A stretch of 64,000 nt of DNA from VRUE01 sp963807425 (GTDB taxonomy: Bacteria; Actinomycetota; Thermoleophilia; Solirubrobacterales; 70-9), in assembly GCA_963807425.1 (NCBI GenBank), contig CAWEBZ010000005.1, forward strand, positions 93,289-157,288. Direction: 5' to 3'. The notes beneath the pieces were generated by a model that was not told the origin of the DNA, made no database searches, and worked only from the letters and a program-made list of their open reading frames with translations. Below are positions 47,768-57,231 of this stretch, one piece after another. A program made the translations under genes and the position numbers. Each line of letters starts with the position of its first letter. Position 1 is the first letter of the stretch.

Positions 47768-49097
47768 CCCCGGGCTCGTCCTTGCTGGCGGCGTCGCGCT
47801 CCTCCTCGTCGTGGATCATCTCCTCGTCGAGGGCGAGCCCCTGGTGGTGGAGCACGTGGCCGAGCTTGTCGCGCTTGGCCCGCAGGTAGGCCTCGTTGTG
47901 GGCGTTGGGGGCGTGCTCGATCGGCACCTGCTCGGCGACCGAGAGGCCGTAGCCCTCGAGCCCGTGGATCTTCTTCGGGTTGTTGGTGAGGATGCGGATG
48001 CTGCTGAGTCCGAGGTCGACGAGGATCTGGGCGCCGATCCCGTAGTCGCGAAGGTCCGCCGGCAACCCCAGCTTGAGATTGGCCTCGACCGTGTCGAGGC
48101 CGTCCTCCTGCAGCTTGTAGGCCTTGAGCTTGTTGAGCAGGCCGATGCCCCGGCCCTCCTGGGAGAGGTAGAGCAGCACGCCTTTGCCCTCGCGCTCGAT
48201 CATCGCCAGGGCGGATTCGAGCTGCTCGCCACAGTCGCAACGCATGCTGTGGAAGACGTCGCCGGTCAGGCACTCGCTATGGACGCGGACCAGCACGTCC
48301 TCGCAGCCCGCGACCTCGCCCTTGACCATCGCCACGTGGTGCTTGTCGTCGACCAGCGAGCGGTAGCCGACCGCGCTGAAGTCGCCGAAGGCGGTCGGCA
48401 GCGCCGTGTCGACCACCCGCTCGACCAGCTTCTCGGTGCGGCGGCGGTAGGCGATCAGGTCAGCGACCGTGATCATCTTCAGGCCGTGGCGCTGGCAGTA
48501 CGGGATCAGGTCCGGCACCCGGGCCATCGTCCCGTCCTCGTTCATCACCTCGCAGATCACCCCGGCCGGGTTGAGGCCTGCGAGCCGCGCCAGGTCCACC
48601 GCCGCCTCGGTCTGACCGGTCCGCTCCAAGACCCCGCCGGGCTTTGCCTTGAGTGGGAAGACGTGGCCGGGCTGGACCAAGTCGCGGGGGCTCGCGCCGG
48701 GGTCGACGGCGACCTGGATCGTGCGGGCGCGGTCGGCGGCGGAGATGCCGGTGGTGACGCCCTCGCGAGCCTCGATCGCGACCGTAAAGGCGGTCTGCAG
48801 CGGCGTCTCGTTCTTGGCCGCCATCAGGTCGAGGCCGAGCTCGTCGCAGCGCTCCGGGGTCAGCGCCAGGCAGATCAGGCCGCGGGCCTCCTTGGCCATA
48901 AAGTTGATCGCCTCGGGCGTGGCGAACTGGGCCGCCATCGTCAGGTCGCCCTCGTTCTCGCGATCTTCGTCGTCGCAGACGACGACCATGCGTCCCTGGC
49001 GGATCTCCTCGATCGCCTCCTCGATGGTCGAGAAAGGGCCCTCGTCGGCCTTCCCCTCCACCCCGTCTGTCTTCTGCGCTTCGGTCATCCGACTCAC
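47760..49097 (-). CDS. ribBA: Bifunctional DHBP synthase / GTP cyclohydrolase II
   Basis: The 445-residue protein joins RibB (VVCDDEDRENEGDLTMAAQ, then HVFPLKAKPGGVLERTGQ) and RibA (VRVHSECLTGDVFHSMRCDC, then SQEGRGIGLLNKLKAY). RibA's zinc Cys residues are present. It supplies both branches of riboflavin synthesis. I chose the GTG at 49097: AAGGAG lies five bases before it, and it overlaps the ribE stop as GTGA. Confidence 0.96.
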   Translation of the reverse strand: MSRMTEAQKTDGVEGKADEGPFSTIEEAIEEIRQGRMVVVCDDEDRENEGDLTMAAQFATPEAINFMAKEARGLICLALTPERCDELGLDLMAAKNETPLQTAFTVAIEAREGVTTGISAADRARTIQVAVDPGASPRDLVQPGHVFPLKAKPGGVLERTGQTEAAVDLARLAGLNPAGVICEVMNEDGTMARVPDLIPYCQRHGLKMITVADLIAYRRRTEKLVERVVDTALPTAFGDFSAVGYRSLVDDKHHVAMVKGEVAGCEDVLVRVHSECLTGDVFHSMRCDCGEQLESALAMIEREGKGVLLYLSQEGRGIGLLNKLKAYKLQEDGLDTVEANLKLGLPADLRDYGIGAQILVDLGLSSIRILTNNPKKIHGLEGYGLSVAEQVPIEHAPNAHNEAYLRAKRDKLGHVLHHQGLALDEEMIHDEEERDAASKDEPGDG

Positions 49098-49699
49098 GTT
49101 CGCTCCTTTCCAGCGAATGGTGCCACCAACCGCTCCACGTACTTCGCCACCACATCGCACTCGACATTCAACTTGCGTCCCGTCGTGGCCTCGCCCAGGG
49201 TCGTCCGCTCCAAGGTCTCCGGGATCAGCGAGACCTCGATCCAGTCCTCGCCCAGGGTCACGACCGTGAGGCTGACGCCGTCGAGGGCGATCGACCCCTT
49301 CTCGACCACGTAGCGGATCAGCTGCGGTCCGAGCCCGACGCGCAGGCGGCGGGCGAATCCGTCCTCGGTAAGCCCGAGGACCTCGCCGACGCCGTCGGCG
49401 TGCCCCTGCACGATGTGCCCGCCAAGCCGGTCCGATGCCTTCATTGCCAGCTCCAAGTTGACGCGCTCGCCGGCACCGAGACCGCCCAGCGCCGTCACCG
49501 CCAGCGTCTGGTTCATCGCCTCTGTGCCGAACCCATCCTCATCCGCTCCGGTGGCGGTGAGGCAGACGCCGTTGACCGCGACCGAGTCGCCGGGCTGGAT
49601 CGCGGGCCCCAGCCGGGTCGAGATTCGCAGCCGCGCCCCCTCGTCGGTCGCCTCGACCGCCTCAATCCTGCCGATGTCCTCGACGAGCCCGGTGAACAT
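49094..49699 (-). CDS. ribE: Riboflavin synthase alpha subunit
   Basis: The 201-residue enzyme dismutates lumazine to riboflavin. Two homologous barrels are seen, each starting with the family pattern: MFTGLVEDIGRIE and, later, GGHIVQGHADGVGEV. SVAVNGVCLTATG and IALDGVSLTVVTL are the matching repeats. The ATG at 49699 overlaps the ribD stop (TGATG). A GTG two codons upstream is less likely. Confidence 0.95.
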   Translation of the reverse strand: MFTGLVEDIGRIEAVEATDEGARLRISTRLGPAIQPGDSVAVNGVCLTATGADEDGFGTEAMNQTLAVTALGGLGAGERVNLELAMKASDRLGGHIVQGHADGVGEVLGLTEDGFARRLRVGLGPQLIRYVVEKGSIALDGVSLTVVTLGEDWIEVSLIPETLERTTLGEATTGRKLNVECDVVAKYVERLVAPFAGKERT

Positions 49700-50760
49700 C
49701 ACCACTCCCTCAGCCTGGTCTCGATCAGGGTGTCGCCGGCGCCCGGGTCCAGCGCCGCGAGGCGCCGCGATCCACCCAGCAGCAGCGGAGCGACGAAGAC
49801 GCGCACGTCGTCGATCTCCTCGGCGTCGGCGAAAGCCGCGGCGAGCGTCGGGCCGCCCTCAAGGAAGAGGCTTGTCACATCACGGCTGCCGAGCTCGGTC
49901 AGGGCGGCGCGAATGCCGCTGACGACGAGCACCTCGGCCCCGGCGTCGCGCAGCGCCGCGGTTCGGGCCGGCTCAGCCTCGGGCGAGGTGATCACCAGCA
50001 CCGGAGACCGGTCGAGGCTGGCGAGCAGCTGCGAATCGAGCGGTAGGCGGGCCTGGCGGTCGAAGACGACGCGGAGCGGCTGTCTGACGGCATCGCGGTC
50101 CGGGTCGCGGGCCGTGAGCAAGGGGTCATCGGCGAGGACGGTGCCGACCCCGACCGCGATCGCGTCGGATTCGGCGCGCCAGCGGTGGACCAGGGCGCGG
50201 CTCCGCTCGCCCGAGATCCAGGGCGAGTCGCCCGGCGCGGTGGACGTGCGCCCGTCGAGCGACATCGCGATCTTCAGGGTGACGAGCGGCAGCCCGGTGC
50301 GGGCGTGCTTGCGGAAAGGCTGGTTGAGCAGGCGTGCCGCGGTCGCCTCCTCGCCGACTCCAAGTTCGACCTCGACCCCGCCGTCGCGGAGGATGCCGAG
50401 GCCACGGCCGGAGGCCTTCTCGCTCGGATCCTCCGAGGCGATGACGACCCGCGCGATCCCTGCCTCCAGGAGCGCCTCCGTGCAAGGCGGCTGTCTGCCC
50501 TGGTGCGCACACGGCTCCAGCGTCACGTACATCGTCGCGCCGGCTGGGTCCTCGCCACGCCTACGGCAATCCTCGAGGGCGGCTCGCTCCGCATGCAGGT
50601 CGCCCAGTTCGGCGTGGAAGCCCTCGCCGATCGTCTCGCCGTCGCGCACGACCGTCGCGCCGACCAGCGGATTCGGGCTGACCCGCCCGCGCCCGCCCTC
50701 GGCAAGCTCCAACGCCCGCCGCAGGTGAGCACGATCCGTGTCTGTGAGCTGGGCATTCAT
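49699..50760 (-). CDS. ribD: Riboflavin biosynthesis deaminase/reductase RibD
   Basis: The 353-residue bifunctional enzyme deaminates and reduces the pyrimidine intermediate. The zinc deaminase site is HAERAALEDC and EPCAHQGRQPPC. The C-terminal reductase begins with LVTLKIAMSLDGRTS and includes VTSLFLEGGPTLAAAF. It is the first gene of the ribDE-BA-H operon. No FMN riboswitch is visible; a 16-base palindrome lies just upstream. Confidence 0.95.
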   Translation of the reverse strand: MNAQLTDTDRAHLRRALELAEGGRGRVSPNPLVGATVVRDGETIGEGFHAELGDLHAERAALEDCRRRGEDPAGATMYVTLEPCAHQGRQPPCTEALLEAGIARVVIASEDPSEKASGRGLGILRDGGVEVELGVGEEATAARLLNQPFRKHARTGLPLVTLKIAMSLDGRTSTAPGDSPWISGERSRALVHRWRAESDAIAVGVGTVLADDPLLTARDPDRDAVRQPLRVVFDRQARLPLDSQLLASLDRSPVLVITSPEAEPARTAALRDAGAEVLVVSGIRAALTELGSRDVTSLFLEGGPTLAAAFADAEEIDDVRVFVAPLLLGGSRRLAALDPGAGDTLIETRLREW

Positions 50761-50766
50761 ACGACC

Positions 50767-50782
50767 GATTGACTAGTCAATC
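50767..50782. promoter_or_regulatory. 16-bp perfect palindrome in the ribD/GT2 divergent promoter region
   Basis: GATTGACTAGTCAATC is a perfect inverted repeat seven bases upstream of the ribD start, in the 75-base gap to the divergent glycosyltransferase gene. Its size and symmetry fit an operator for a dimeric regulator such as a MarR or TetR type. This is inference; no regulator gene is nearby. Confidence 0.5.
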
Positions 50783-50835
50783 AATGGCATTCTACCCGGG
50801 GGCCGACGTGGCCTCCGGATACCCTGGGCGCCCCG

Positions 50836-51822
50836 ATGAAGCTGATCGTCCAGATTCCCTGCCTGAACGAGGAGGCGACGCTTGCCGCCACGATCGCCGA
50901 TCTGCCGCGCCAGATCGAAGGGATCGACGAGGTCGAGCTGCTCGTCGTCGACGACGGATCGACCGACCGCACGGTCGAGGTCGCACGTCAGCACGGGGTC
51001 GAGCACATCGTCCGCCTGACCAACAACAAGGGCCTGGCGGCCGGCTTCCAGGCAGGGCTGGACGCCTGCCTGAAGCTCGGCGCCGACGTCGTCGTCAACA
51101 CCGACGCCGACAACCAGTACCGCGGCGCCGACATCCCGAAGCTGCTGTCGCCGATTCTCGCCGGCGAAGCCGACATGGTCGTCGGCGACCGCCAAGTCGG
51201 GCGGATCGAGCACTTCTCCGGCTCCAAGAAAGTGCTGCAGCAGCTTGGCAGCTGGGTCGTGCGCAGGCTCTCGGGGACCGAGATCGCCGACACGACCTCG
51301 GGCTTTCGCGCCTACAACCGCGAGGCGGCGCTGGGACTGGTCGTCGTCGACAACTTCACCTACACGCTCGAGAGCCTGATCCAGGCGGGCAAGATGTTGG
51401 TCGCGGTCGACCAGGTTGAGATCGGTACCAACCCGCAGACCCGCGAGTCCCGTCTCTTCGACTCGACCGGCGCCTACGTGCGCCGCAACGCACTCTCGAT
51501 CCTGCGCATCTACGCCCGCTACGAGCCGCTGCGGGTCTTCGCCAGCGCCGGTCTGCTGGTCTTCGTCCTCGCCCTCGCGGCCTGGCTGCCGTTCCTGCTC
51601 GACTGGATCCTCAACGGCGACAGCAGCGGTCACATCCAGTCGCTGATCCTCGGCGCGGTGCTCTTCATCGCCGCCGTGCAGCTGCTCGCGCTCGGCGTGA
51701 TCGGCGACCTGCTGGCCGGCCAGCGGGTGATGACGCAGCGGGTCTTCGAGCGGGTACGGCGGGTCGAGCTGGCGCTCGACGTGCCGCCGTCCCACTACGA
51801 GCGCGGCACGCCGGAGCGCTGA
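50836..51822 (+). CDS. Family 2 glycosyltransferase (DPM1-like) with C-terminal membrane segments
   Basis: The 328-residue protein has the GT-A fold motifs VQIPCLNEEATLAATI, LLVVDDGSTDRTVEVA and VVNTDADNQYRGADI (the DxD site), and SGFRAYNREAAL. Two hydrophobic segments at the C-terminus (VFASAGLLVFVLALAAWLPF, then LILGAVLFIAAVQLLALG) would hold it in the membrane. It resembles polyprenyl-phosphate sugar transferases. Its stop overlaps the flippase start (TGATG). Confidence 0.93.
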   Translation: MKLIVQIPCLNEEATLAATIADLPRQIEGIDEVELLVVDDGSTDRTVEVARQHGVEHIVRLTNNKGLAAGFQAGLDACLKLGADVVVNTDADNQYRGADIPKLLSPILAGEADMVVGDRQVGRIEHFSGSKKVLQQLGSWVVRRLSGTEIADTTSGFRAYNREAALGLVVVDNFTYTLESLIQAGKMLVAVDQVEIGTNPQTRESRLFDSTGAYVRRNALSILRIYARYEPLRVFASAGLLVFVLALAAWLPFLLDWILNGDSSGHIQSLILGAVLFIAAVQLLALGVIGDLLAGQRVMTQRVFERVRRVELALDVPPSHYERGTPER

Positions 51823-53225
51823 TGCAGATGCGCCCGAAAGCGCCCGGCGCCCAGCGGGACGCCGGCGCGGAGGCTAGCTCGGCGACCGCCGACTACGGCA
51901 AGACCGCCAGCTTCCTCGCGATCGGCGTCGGCCTCACCGGCGTCATCACCTACGTCTACTTCGTGATCGCCTCCCACGTGCTCTCCAAGCCCGACTACGG
52001 GCAGATTGCGGTGCTCTGGTCGGCCGTCTTCATCACTATCTCGACCCTCTACCGGCCGGTCGAACAGCTGCTCTCCCGCCACATCTCCGAACACCTGGTC
52101 AAGGGCGAGCCGATCGGAGGCACGACCCGCAACGCGGCGACGATCCAGCTCGGCCTTGCCGCCACGTTCACTGTGCTGGCGCTGGTCTTTCGCGGGCCGC
52201 TCCAGGATGGCCTGCTCGAGGGCAATGAAACCCTCTACTGGGTCTACTTCTCCGCCGTGCTCTTCTACGCCGCGAGCTACTTCGCCCGCGGCTTCCTCGC
52301 CGGGCAGAAGCGCTTTGGCCTCTTCACCGCGCTGATCCTCTCCGAGTCGGTCTTCCGGACCTCGTTCGCGGTGCTGGTCGCGGTCAGCCTGCTCAGCGGC
52401 CAGTCGGCAGTGGCGATCGGCATCGTCGCCGCCCCTTCGCTCAGTCTGCTGGTGGTGCCGCTCGCCTTCGCCCGGCGGGCACGCACCGCACCGCCGCCAC
52501 AGAAGACCGCCGAGGACGCCTCGATCTCGGTTGCCCACGGCAGCGGCTTCGCCGCGGCGGTGCTGGTGATCATGTTCAGCGAACAGGCCTTCCTCAACGC
52601 CGGCCCGCTGATCGTGCGCGGGCTCGAGGGCGCCGCGGCTGCCGGCTTCATCTTCAACGTGCTGATGCTCGCCCGGGCGCCGCTGCAGCTCTTCCAGGCG
52701 GTCTCGACCAGCATCCTCCCCCACCTGACCAGCCTCCACACCAGCAGGGACCCCGACAGCGAGCGCGAGTTCCACCGCTCGGTGCGGATGGTGCTGCTCG
52801 GGATCGCCGCCTTCGCCACCTTCACCGCGCTCGTCGTCCTGATCGCGGGACCGCAGCTGATGCAGCTCGCCTGGAGCGACAAGTTCACCTACGACCGTGC
52901 GGGGCTGCTGCTGGTCACCGCCGGAATGGGCCTCTACCTCGCCTCGGTGACCGTCAACCAGGCCTGCATCGCGCAGGGCCAGGTACGGCGAGCCGCGGTT
53001 CGTTGGATCGGCTGCGCCGCGCTCTTCATCGCCTGGAACTTCATCCCTCTGGTCAGTGAAGAGTTCCGCCGGGTCGAGATCGGCTTCACGTTGACAGCGG
53101 GGCTGCTGCTGGGCCTGCTCTACCTGATCTACCGCCGCCCCCACGAACGGCCCGAGGACGTGCCGGAGCCCGGCTCTCCTGAGGAACTAGAGCTGCGCCT
53201 GGCCGCCGTCGACGAGAGCACTTAG
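51822..53225 (+). CDS. Polysaccharide/lipid-linked sugar flippase (Wzx-type, MOP superfamily)
   Basis: The 467-residue protein has about 12 hydrophobic segments spread over its length, including FLAIGVGLTGVITYVYFVIA and LLGIAAFATFTALVVLIAG. The layout is that of O-antigen/teichoic-acid flippases. The tail is soluble and acidic. It is coupled to the glycosyltransferase, so the pair may build and move a lipid-linked glycan across the membrane. Confidence 0.85.
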   Translation: MQMRPKAPGAQRDAGAEASSATADYGKTASFLAIGVGLTGVITYVYFVIASHVLSKPDYGQIAVLWSAVFITISTLYRPVEQLLSRHISEHLVKGEPIGGTTRNAATIQLGLAATFTVLALVFRGPLQDGLLEGNETLYWVYFSAVLFYAASYFARGFLAGQKRFGLFTALILSESVFRTSFAVLVAVSLLSGQSAVAIGIVAAPSLSLLVVPLAFARRARTAPPPQKTAEDASISVAHGSGFAAAVLVIMFSEQAFLNAGPLIVRGLEGAAAAGFIFNVLMLARAPLQLFQAVSTSILPHLTSLHTSRDPDSEREFHRSVRMVLLGIAAFATFTALVVLIAGPQLMQLAWSDKFTYDRAGLLLVTAGMGLYLASVTVNQACIAQGQVRRAAVRWIGCAALFIAWNFIPLVSEEFRRVEIGFTLTAGLLLGLLYLIYRRPHERPEDVPEPGSPEELELRLAAVDEST

Positions 53226-53233
53226 GGGATCTG

Positions 53234-55030
53234 GTGAGCGGACACGACGCCGAGCTGATCTTCGTCGCCGGCGCCCTGCTCGCGGCCGGCATCGTCGGCG
53301 GCCTTCTCGCCGACCGCCTGCGGGTCCCCGGCCTGCTGCTCTTCCTCGGGCTCGGCATGCTGGCCGGCTCGGAGGGCATCGGCGGGATCGAGTTCGACAA
53401 CGCCGAGCTGGCCCGCACCCTGGGCACCGTCGCGCTCGTCCTTATCGTCTTCGAGGGCGGCCTGACCGCGGGCTGGTCGGAGATCCGGCCGGTGCTCGGC
53501 ACCGCAGCCTCGCTGGCCACGGTGGGGACGATCGTCACGGCGCTGCTCGCTGGCATCGCGGCGAAGCTGATCTTTGGCCTCAGCACGCTGGAGGGGATGC
53601 TGGTCGGGGCGGCGATCGCCGCCACCGACTCGGCCGCGATCTTCGCCGTCCTGCGCCGCTCGACCCTGCAGAAGAAGCTCGCTCGCTCGCTCGAGGGAGA
53701 GTCGGGGATGAACGACCCGGTCGCGCTGCTGCTGGTCGTCGGCTTCATCGAATGGATCCAGCAACCGGACTACGGCGCCGTAGACATGGCCGCGCTGCTG
53801 GTCCTGAAGCTGGCGATCGGCGCTGCGGTCGGCCTCGCGCTGGGCCGGATCGCCGTTTACGCCCTCAACGCGGTGCGCCTGCCCACCGACGGCATCTACC
53901 CGGTCGCGACGATCGCGATCGCCGGGATCGCCTTCGGCTCGGCCGAGCTGGCGCACGGCTCCGGCCTGCTCTCCGTCTACCTCACCGGCCTCGCGATGGG
54001 CTCGACCAAGGTGCCGGCGCGGCGCACGATCTCCGCCTTCCACGAGGGCGTCGGCGAGGTCGCCCAGATCGGCCTCTTCATCCTGCTCGGACTGCTGATC
54101 TTCCCCAGCACGCTGGGTGACGTCGCGCTCGAGGGGCTCGCCCTCTCGGCCGCGCTGATCCTCGTCGCGCGACCGGTCGCCGCCTTCGCCGCGACCGCCC
54201 TCTCCCCCTTCGACGTGCGCGAGCGGGCGATGCTCGGCTGGGCGGGACTGCGGGGAGCGACGCCGATCTGGCTCGCCACCTTCCCAGTGGTCGCCGGCGT
54301 CGCTGGCGGTGAGCAGCTCTTCGCGATCGTCTTCTTCGTCGTCGTCACCTCGACCCTGATCCAGGGAGCGAGCTTCGAGCCACTTGCCCGCTGGCTCGGA
54401 CTGACCACCGACGAGCCATCGCTGCCGCGGCGGCTGCTCGAGTCAGGGCGGATCCGCCGTATGGGTGGCGACGTCGTCTCCTACCGGCTGCGGCCGGGGT
54501 CGGCTGCCGCCGGACACCTGGTGCGCGAACTTGGGCTGCCGCGGGATGCGCTGGTCAACGTGATCGTGCGCGATGGCAACGCGATCCCTCCGCGCGGATC
54601 GACCGAGGTGCGAGAGGGAGACGAGCTCCACATCCTCGTCCGCGGCGAGCTGCGCGATGAGGTAGAGGAACTGACCCGGCGCTGGCACGAGGGACCGGTC
54701 GGCCTGCCCGCTCCGCCGCTGCTGCCGCGCCGCGGGGCCTCGCAGGTCTTCTCGGTGCGGCCGGCGGGCGACATCGAGAACCCGTCGGGGCCAACCTCAG
54801 TCGACGGGATCGCCGTCGTCACGGTCCTGCGCAGCCGCCGTGACCGCTCCACCGCCCTCGTCGCCCTCGCCGACGGCCGCTACGCAGTTACCTCCGAGAC
54901 GATCGTCGCGATCGGCGGCCGCCGCGCGCTGGCGAACTGGTGCGAGCGCCGTGCCGAGCGCGGCAACGACGACCCCGCAGAAAGAGCTTGGTGGCAGGAG
55001 GTCGTGGGGGCTTTGATCGCGCGCGGCTAG
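53234..55030 (+). CDS. Cation/proton antiporter with TrkA-C domain (NhaP2-like)
   Basis: The 598-residue protein has a CPA1-type membrane domain of about 12 segments. Key residues are in VGAAIAATDSAAIFAVLRR and LEGESGMNDPVALLLV (the ND motif). A TrkA-C domain follows (ELGLPRDALVNVIVRDGN). It exchanges Na+ or K+ for protons. It starts with GTG at 53234, nine bases after the flippase, and its stop overlaps that of the convergent rpe by four bases. Confidence 0.92.
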   Translation: MSGHDAELIFVAGALLAAGIVGGLLADRLRVPGLLLFLGLGMLAGSEGIGGIEFDNAELARTLGTVALVLIVFEGGLTAGWSEIRPVLGTAASLATVGTIVTALLAGIAAKLIFGLSTLEGMLVGAAIAATDSAAIFAVLRRSTLQKKLARSLEGESGMNDPVALLLVVGFIEWIQQPDYGAVDMAALLVLKLAIGAAVGLALGRIAVYALNAVRLPTDGIYPVATIAIAGIAFGSAELAHGSGLLSVYLTGLAMGSTKVPARRTISAFHEGVGEVAQIGLFILLGLLIFPSTLGDVALEGLALSAALILVARPVAAFAATALSPFDVRERAMLGWAGLRGATPIWLATFPVVAGVAGGEQLFAIVFFVVVTSTLIQGASFEPLARWLGLTTDEPSLPRRLLESGRIRRMGGDVVSYRLRPGSAAAGHLVRELGLPRDALVNVIVRDGNAIPPRGSTEVREGDELHILVRGELRDEVEELTRRWHEGPVGLPAPPLLPRRGASQVFSVRPAGDIENPSGPTSVDGIAVVTVLRSRRDRSTALVALADGRYAVTSETIVAIGGRRALANWCERRAERGNDDPAERAWWQEVVGALIARG

Positions 55031-55713
55031 ACAGCGCTTGCCGCGGCGGCAATCTCTGTGTAGGCCACGGCGGGATCGTCGGCTTTGAAAACGGCGGAGC
55101 CGGCGACGAAGAGGGAGGCGCCAGCGGTAGCGATCGAGCTGGCGGTTGCGGCGTCGACGCCGCCGTCGACCTCGATCTTGGCGTCGCCGACGAGCGGTGC
55201 GAGGCGCGAGACCTTGCCTGGGGAGCCGGGAATGAACGCCTGCCCGCCCCAGCCCGGGTTGACTGTCATGCAGAGGACGATGTCGGCGTAGCCGCGCAGC
55301 TCGGTGACCACCTCGACCGGCGTCCCGGGGTTGATCGCGACACCGGCAAGGCAGTCGAGCTCGCGGATCGCGGTCAGAGTGCGGTTAGCGTGCGGGGTCG
55401 CCTCCTCGTGAATGGTGATCGAGTCGGCGCCCGCCTCGGCGAAGGCCTCGATGTGGCGCTCGGGCGCCTCGACCATCAGGTGGACGTCGAGCGCGCCGCC
55501 GGCATCGTGGACCTGGTCGGCGATCGAGGAGGCAACCAGCGGCCCGATCGTGATCGGCGGCACGAAGTGGCCGTCCATCACATCGAAGTGGATTACCCGG
55601 GCGCCGGCGTCCATCACCTCGGTCAGCTGCGATCCCAGCTTCGAGAAATCGGCAGAGAGGATCGACGGCGCGACCCGAGCCGAGCCGATCAGCTCTTGCA
55701 TCCGAGCGCTCAT
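55027..55713 (-). CDS. rpe: Ribulose-phosphate 3-epimerase
   Basis: The 228-residue TIM-barrel enzyme interconverts ribulose-5-P and xylulose-5-P. Motifs are VAPSILSADFSKLG, VIHFDVMDGHFVPPITIGP, LDVHLMVEAPE, VNPGWGGQAF and KIEVDGGVDAATA. The catalytic Asp residues lie in the second and last. The ATG at 55713 overlaps the previous stop (ATGA); a longer frame is rejected. Confidence 0.97.
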   Translation of the reverse strand: MSARMQELIGSARVAPSILSADFSKLGSQLTEVMDAGARVIHFDVMDGHFVPPITIGPLVASSIADQVHDAGGALDVHLMVEAPERHIEAFAEAGADSITIHEEATPHANRTLTAIRELDCLAGVAINPGTPVEVVTELRGYADIVLCMTVNPGWGGQAFIPGSPGKVSRLAPLVGDAKIEVDGGVDAATASSIATAGASLFVAGSAVFKADDPAVAYTEIAAAASAV

Positions 55714-55946
55714 ACCGGCCTCAGCATCGAGTCGCCGCAGATCTGGCAGGTCATGTCCTCGGTCGTGCTCATCCTGGCGATCGTCTGGTGTTCGCCGCAG
55801 TTGGGGCACTGCGAGACCAGCTCGAAGCGGCGCAGACAGTACACGCAGCGGAAGCGGCCGGGGAGCTGGGTCGGCCGCAGCCAGGGCTCGCCGCAGCCCG
55901 GACATGCCGCGCGGCGCAGCGTCTCCCCCTCGTTCGCTTCACTCAT
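55710..55946 (-). CDS. Small double zinc-ribbon protein
   Basis: This 78-residue protein has four CxxC pairs: CPGC, CVYC, CPNC and CQIC. They should form two zinc ribbons. It is placed between rsmB and rpe and overlaps both neighbours by 4-8 bases, so it is translated with them. The function is unknown; nucleic-acid or protein binding is likely. An in-frame ATG at 55958 is an alternative start. Confidence 0.8.
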   Translation of the reverse strand: MSEANEGETLRRAACPGCGEPWLRPTQLPGRFRCVYCLRRFELVSQCPNCGEHQTIARMSTTEDMTCQICGDSMLRPV

Positions 55947-57231
55947 CCCGAGCATCATCCCCTTTCAGCCGGCAGATGAAGAATCCGGTCGTGCGATCGC
56001 GGTCGGGACGGAGCTGGATCTGGTCGGATGCGCCGATCTGACCCTCGTTCTCCCTGGCGCTGACCGTGCAGGTCGAGTAGACGAGCGTGCCACCCGGCCG
56101 CAGGGCCTCGCGGGCCCTTCTCAGCAGCTCGGCCTGTATCCCGACGAGGCGCTCGATCGCAGCCGGTGACTTGCGCCAGCGGGCATCGGGTCGGGAGGCA
56201 AGAGCGCCGAGGTCCGAACAGGGCGCGTCGAGCAGGACCCGGTCGAATCCGGGGCCCATCGCGGGCCCGGTCGCATCCGCCTCGATCACGGTGACGCTGC
56301 GCAGCTCGAGGCGGCGAGCCTGGTCCGCCACTTCAGCGGCGCGGGCGGAATCGCTCTCGACCGAGATCACCTCACCACGGTCGCCCATGCGGGCGGCAAT
56401 CTGGCCGGTCTTGATCCCAGGGCCGGCGCAGAGGTCGAGGATGTGCTCGCCCGGCTGGGGGTCGAGCACCTCGACCACAGCAGCAGAGCCGCGGCTTTGC
56501 GGAGTGAGCACGCCAGCGGCGACCAGCTCGGGGACGATCGCGCCGGTCTGGCCCTCGATAACGATCATGTCCTCAGCTGCGAGAGGCCACTCGCCATGAG
56601 CCGCAGCGGCCTCGACCCCAGCCTCGCGCAGCTTCGCGATCGTCGCCTCCCGGTCGGCGCCGAGGGTGTTAACCCGGAAGGCCAGCTCCGCCGGCTCGTT
56701 GCAGGCCGCCAGCAGCGAACGGGCATCCTCAGCGCCGAGCTCCCGCCACCACATCTGCGCCAGCCAAAGCGGCGCCGAGTGCGCCACCGCTGCGCGCTCG
56801 GGGGTCGAGTCGTCGCCGAGCAGGGCCTCGGTCAGCTCGGCGCGCTCACGAACGGCGCGGCGCAGCACGGCATTGACCAGACCCGACGCGTGGGCGGCGC
56901 CGGCCTGCTTGACCAGCTCGACCGCCTGATCGACCGCCGCGTGGTCGGGGGTGGCATCGGCGAACAGCAGCTCGTAGAGACCGAGGCGCAGGCTGGCGAG
57001 GACCGGCGGGTCGAGTTCGCGGGGCGGCCGGTCGGCGAGCCGCGCCACGGCGGCGTCAGCGGTGCCGCGGCGCTGGACCGCGCCGAAGGCGAGACGCTGC
57101 GCCTGCGCTCGCTCGCGGCCACCGAGGCCGCGCTCGTCGGCCGCCTCGCGAAAGACCCGCTCGGTGTGGGCGTCCTGCTCGAAGGTCGCCCTGATCGTCT
57201 CGTAGGCGAGAACTCGCGCCGGCGAGATCAC
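55939..57231 (-). CDS. rsmB: 16S rRNA (cytosine967-C5)-methyltransferase RsmB
   Basis: The 430-residue protein has an N-terminal NusB-like domain (VDQAVELVKQAGAAHASGLV) and a C-terminal methyltransferase with DLCAGPGIKTGQIAARMG, LLDAPCSDLGALASRPD (Cys) and VYSTCTVSARENEGQI (catalytic Cys). The GTG at 57231 overlaps the fmt stop as GTGA; the longer frame would lie inside fmt. fmt-rsmB adjacency is typical. Confidence 0.95.
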   Translation of the reverse strand: MISPARVLAYETIRATFEQDAHTERVFREAADERGLGGRERAQAQRLAFGAVQRRGTADAAVARLADRPPRELDPPVLASLRLGLYELLFADATPDHAAVDQAVELVKQAGAAHASGLVNAVLRRAVRERAELTEALLGDDSTPERAAVAHSAPLWLAQMWWRELGAEDARSLLAACNEPAELAFRVNTLGADREATIAKLREAGVEAAAAHGEWPLAAEDMIVIEGQTGAIVPELVAAGVLTPQSRGSAAVVEVLDPQPGEHILDLCAGPGIKTGQIAARMGDRGEVISVESDSARAAEVADQARRLELRSVTVIEADATGPAMGPGFDRVLLDAPCSDLGALASRPDARWRKSPAAIERLVGIQAELLRRAREALRPGGTLVYSTCTVSARENEGQIGASDQIQLRPDRDRTTGFFICRLKGDDARDE

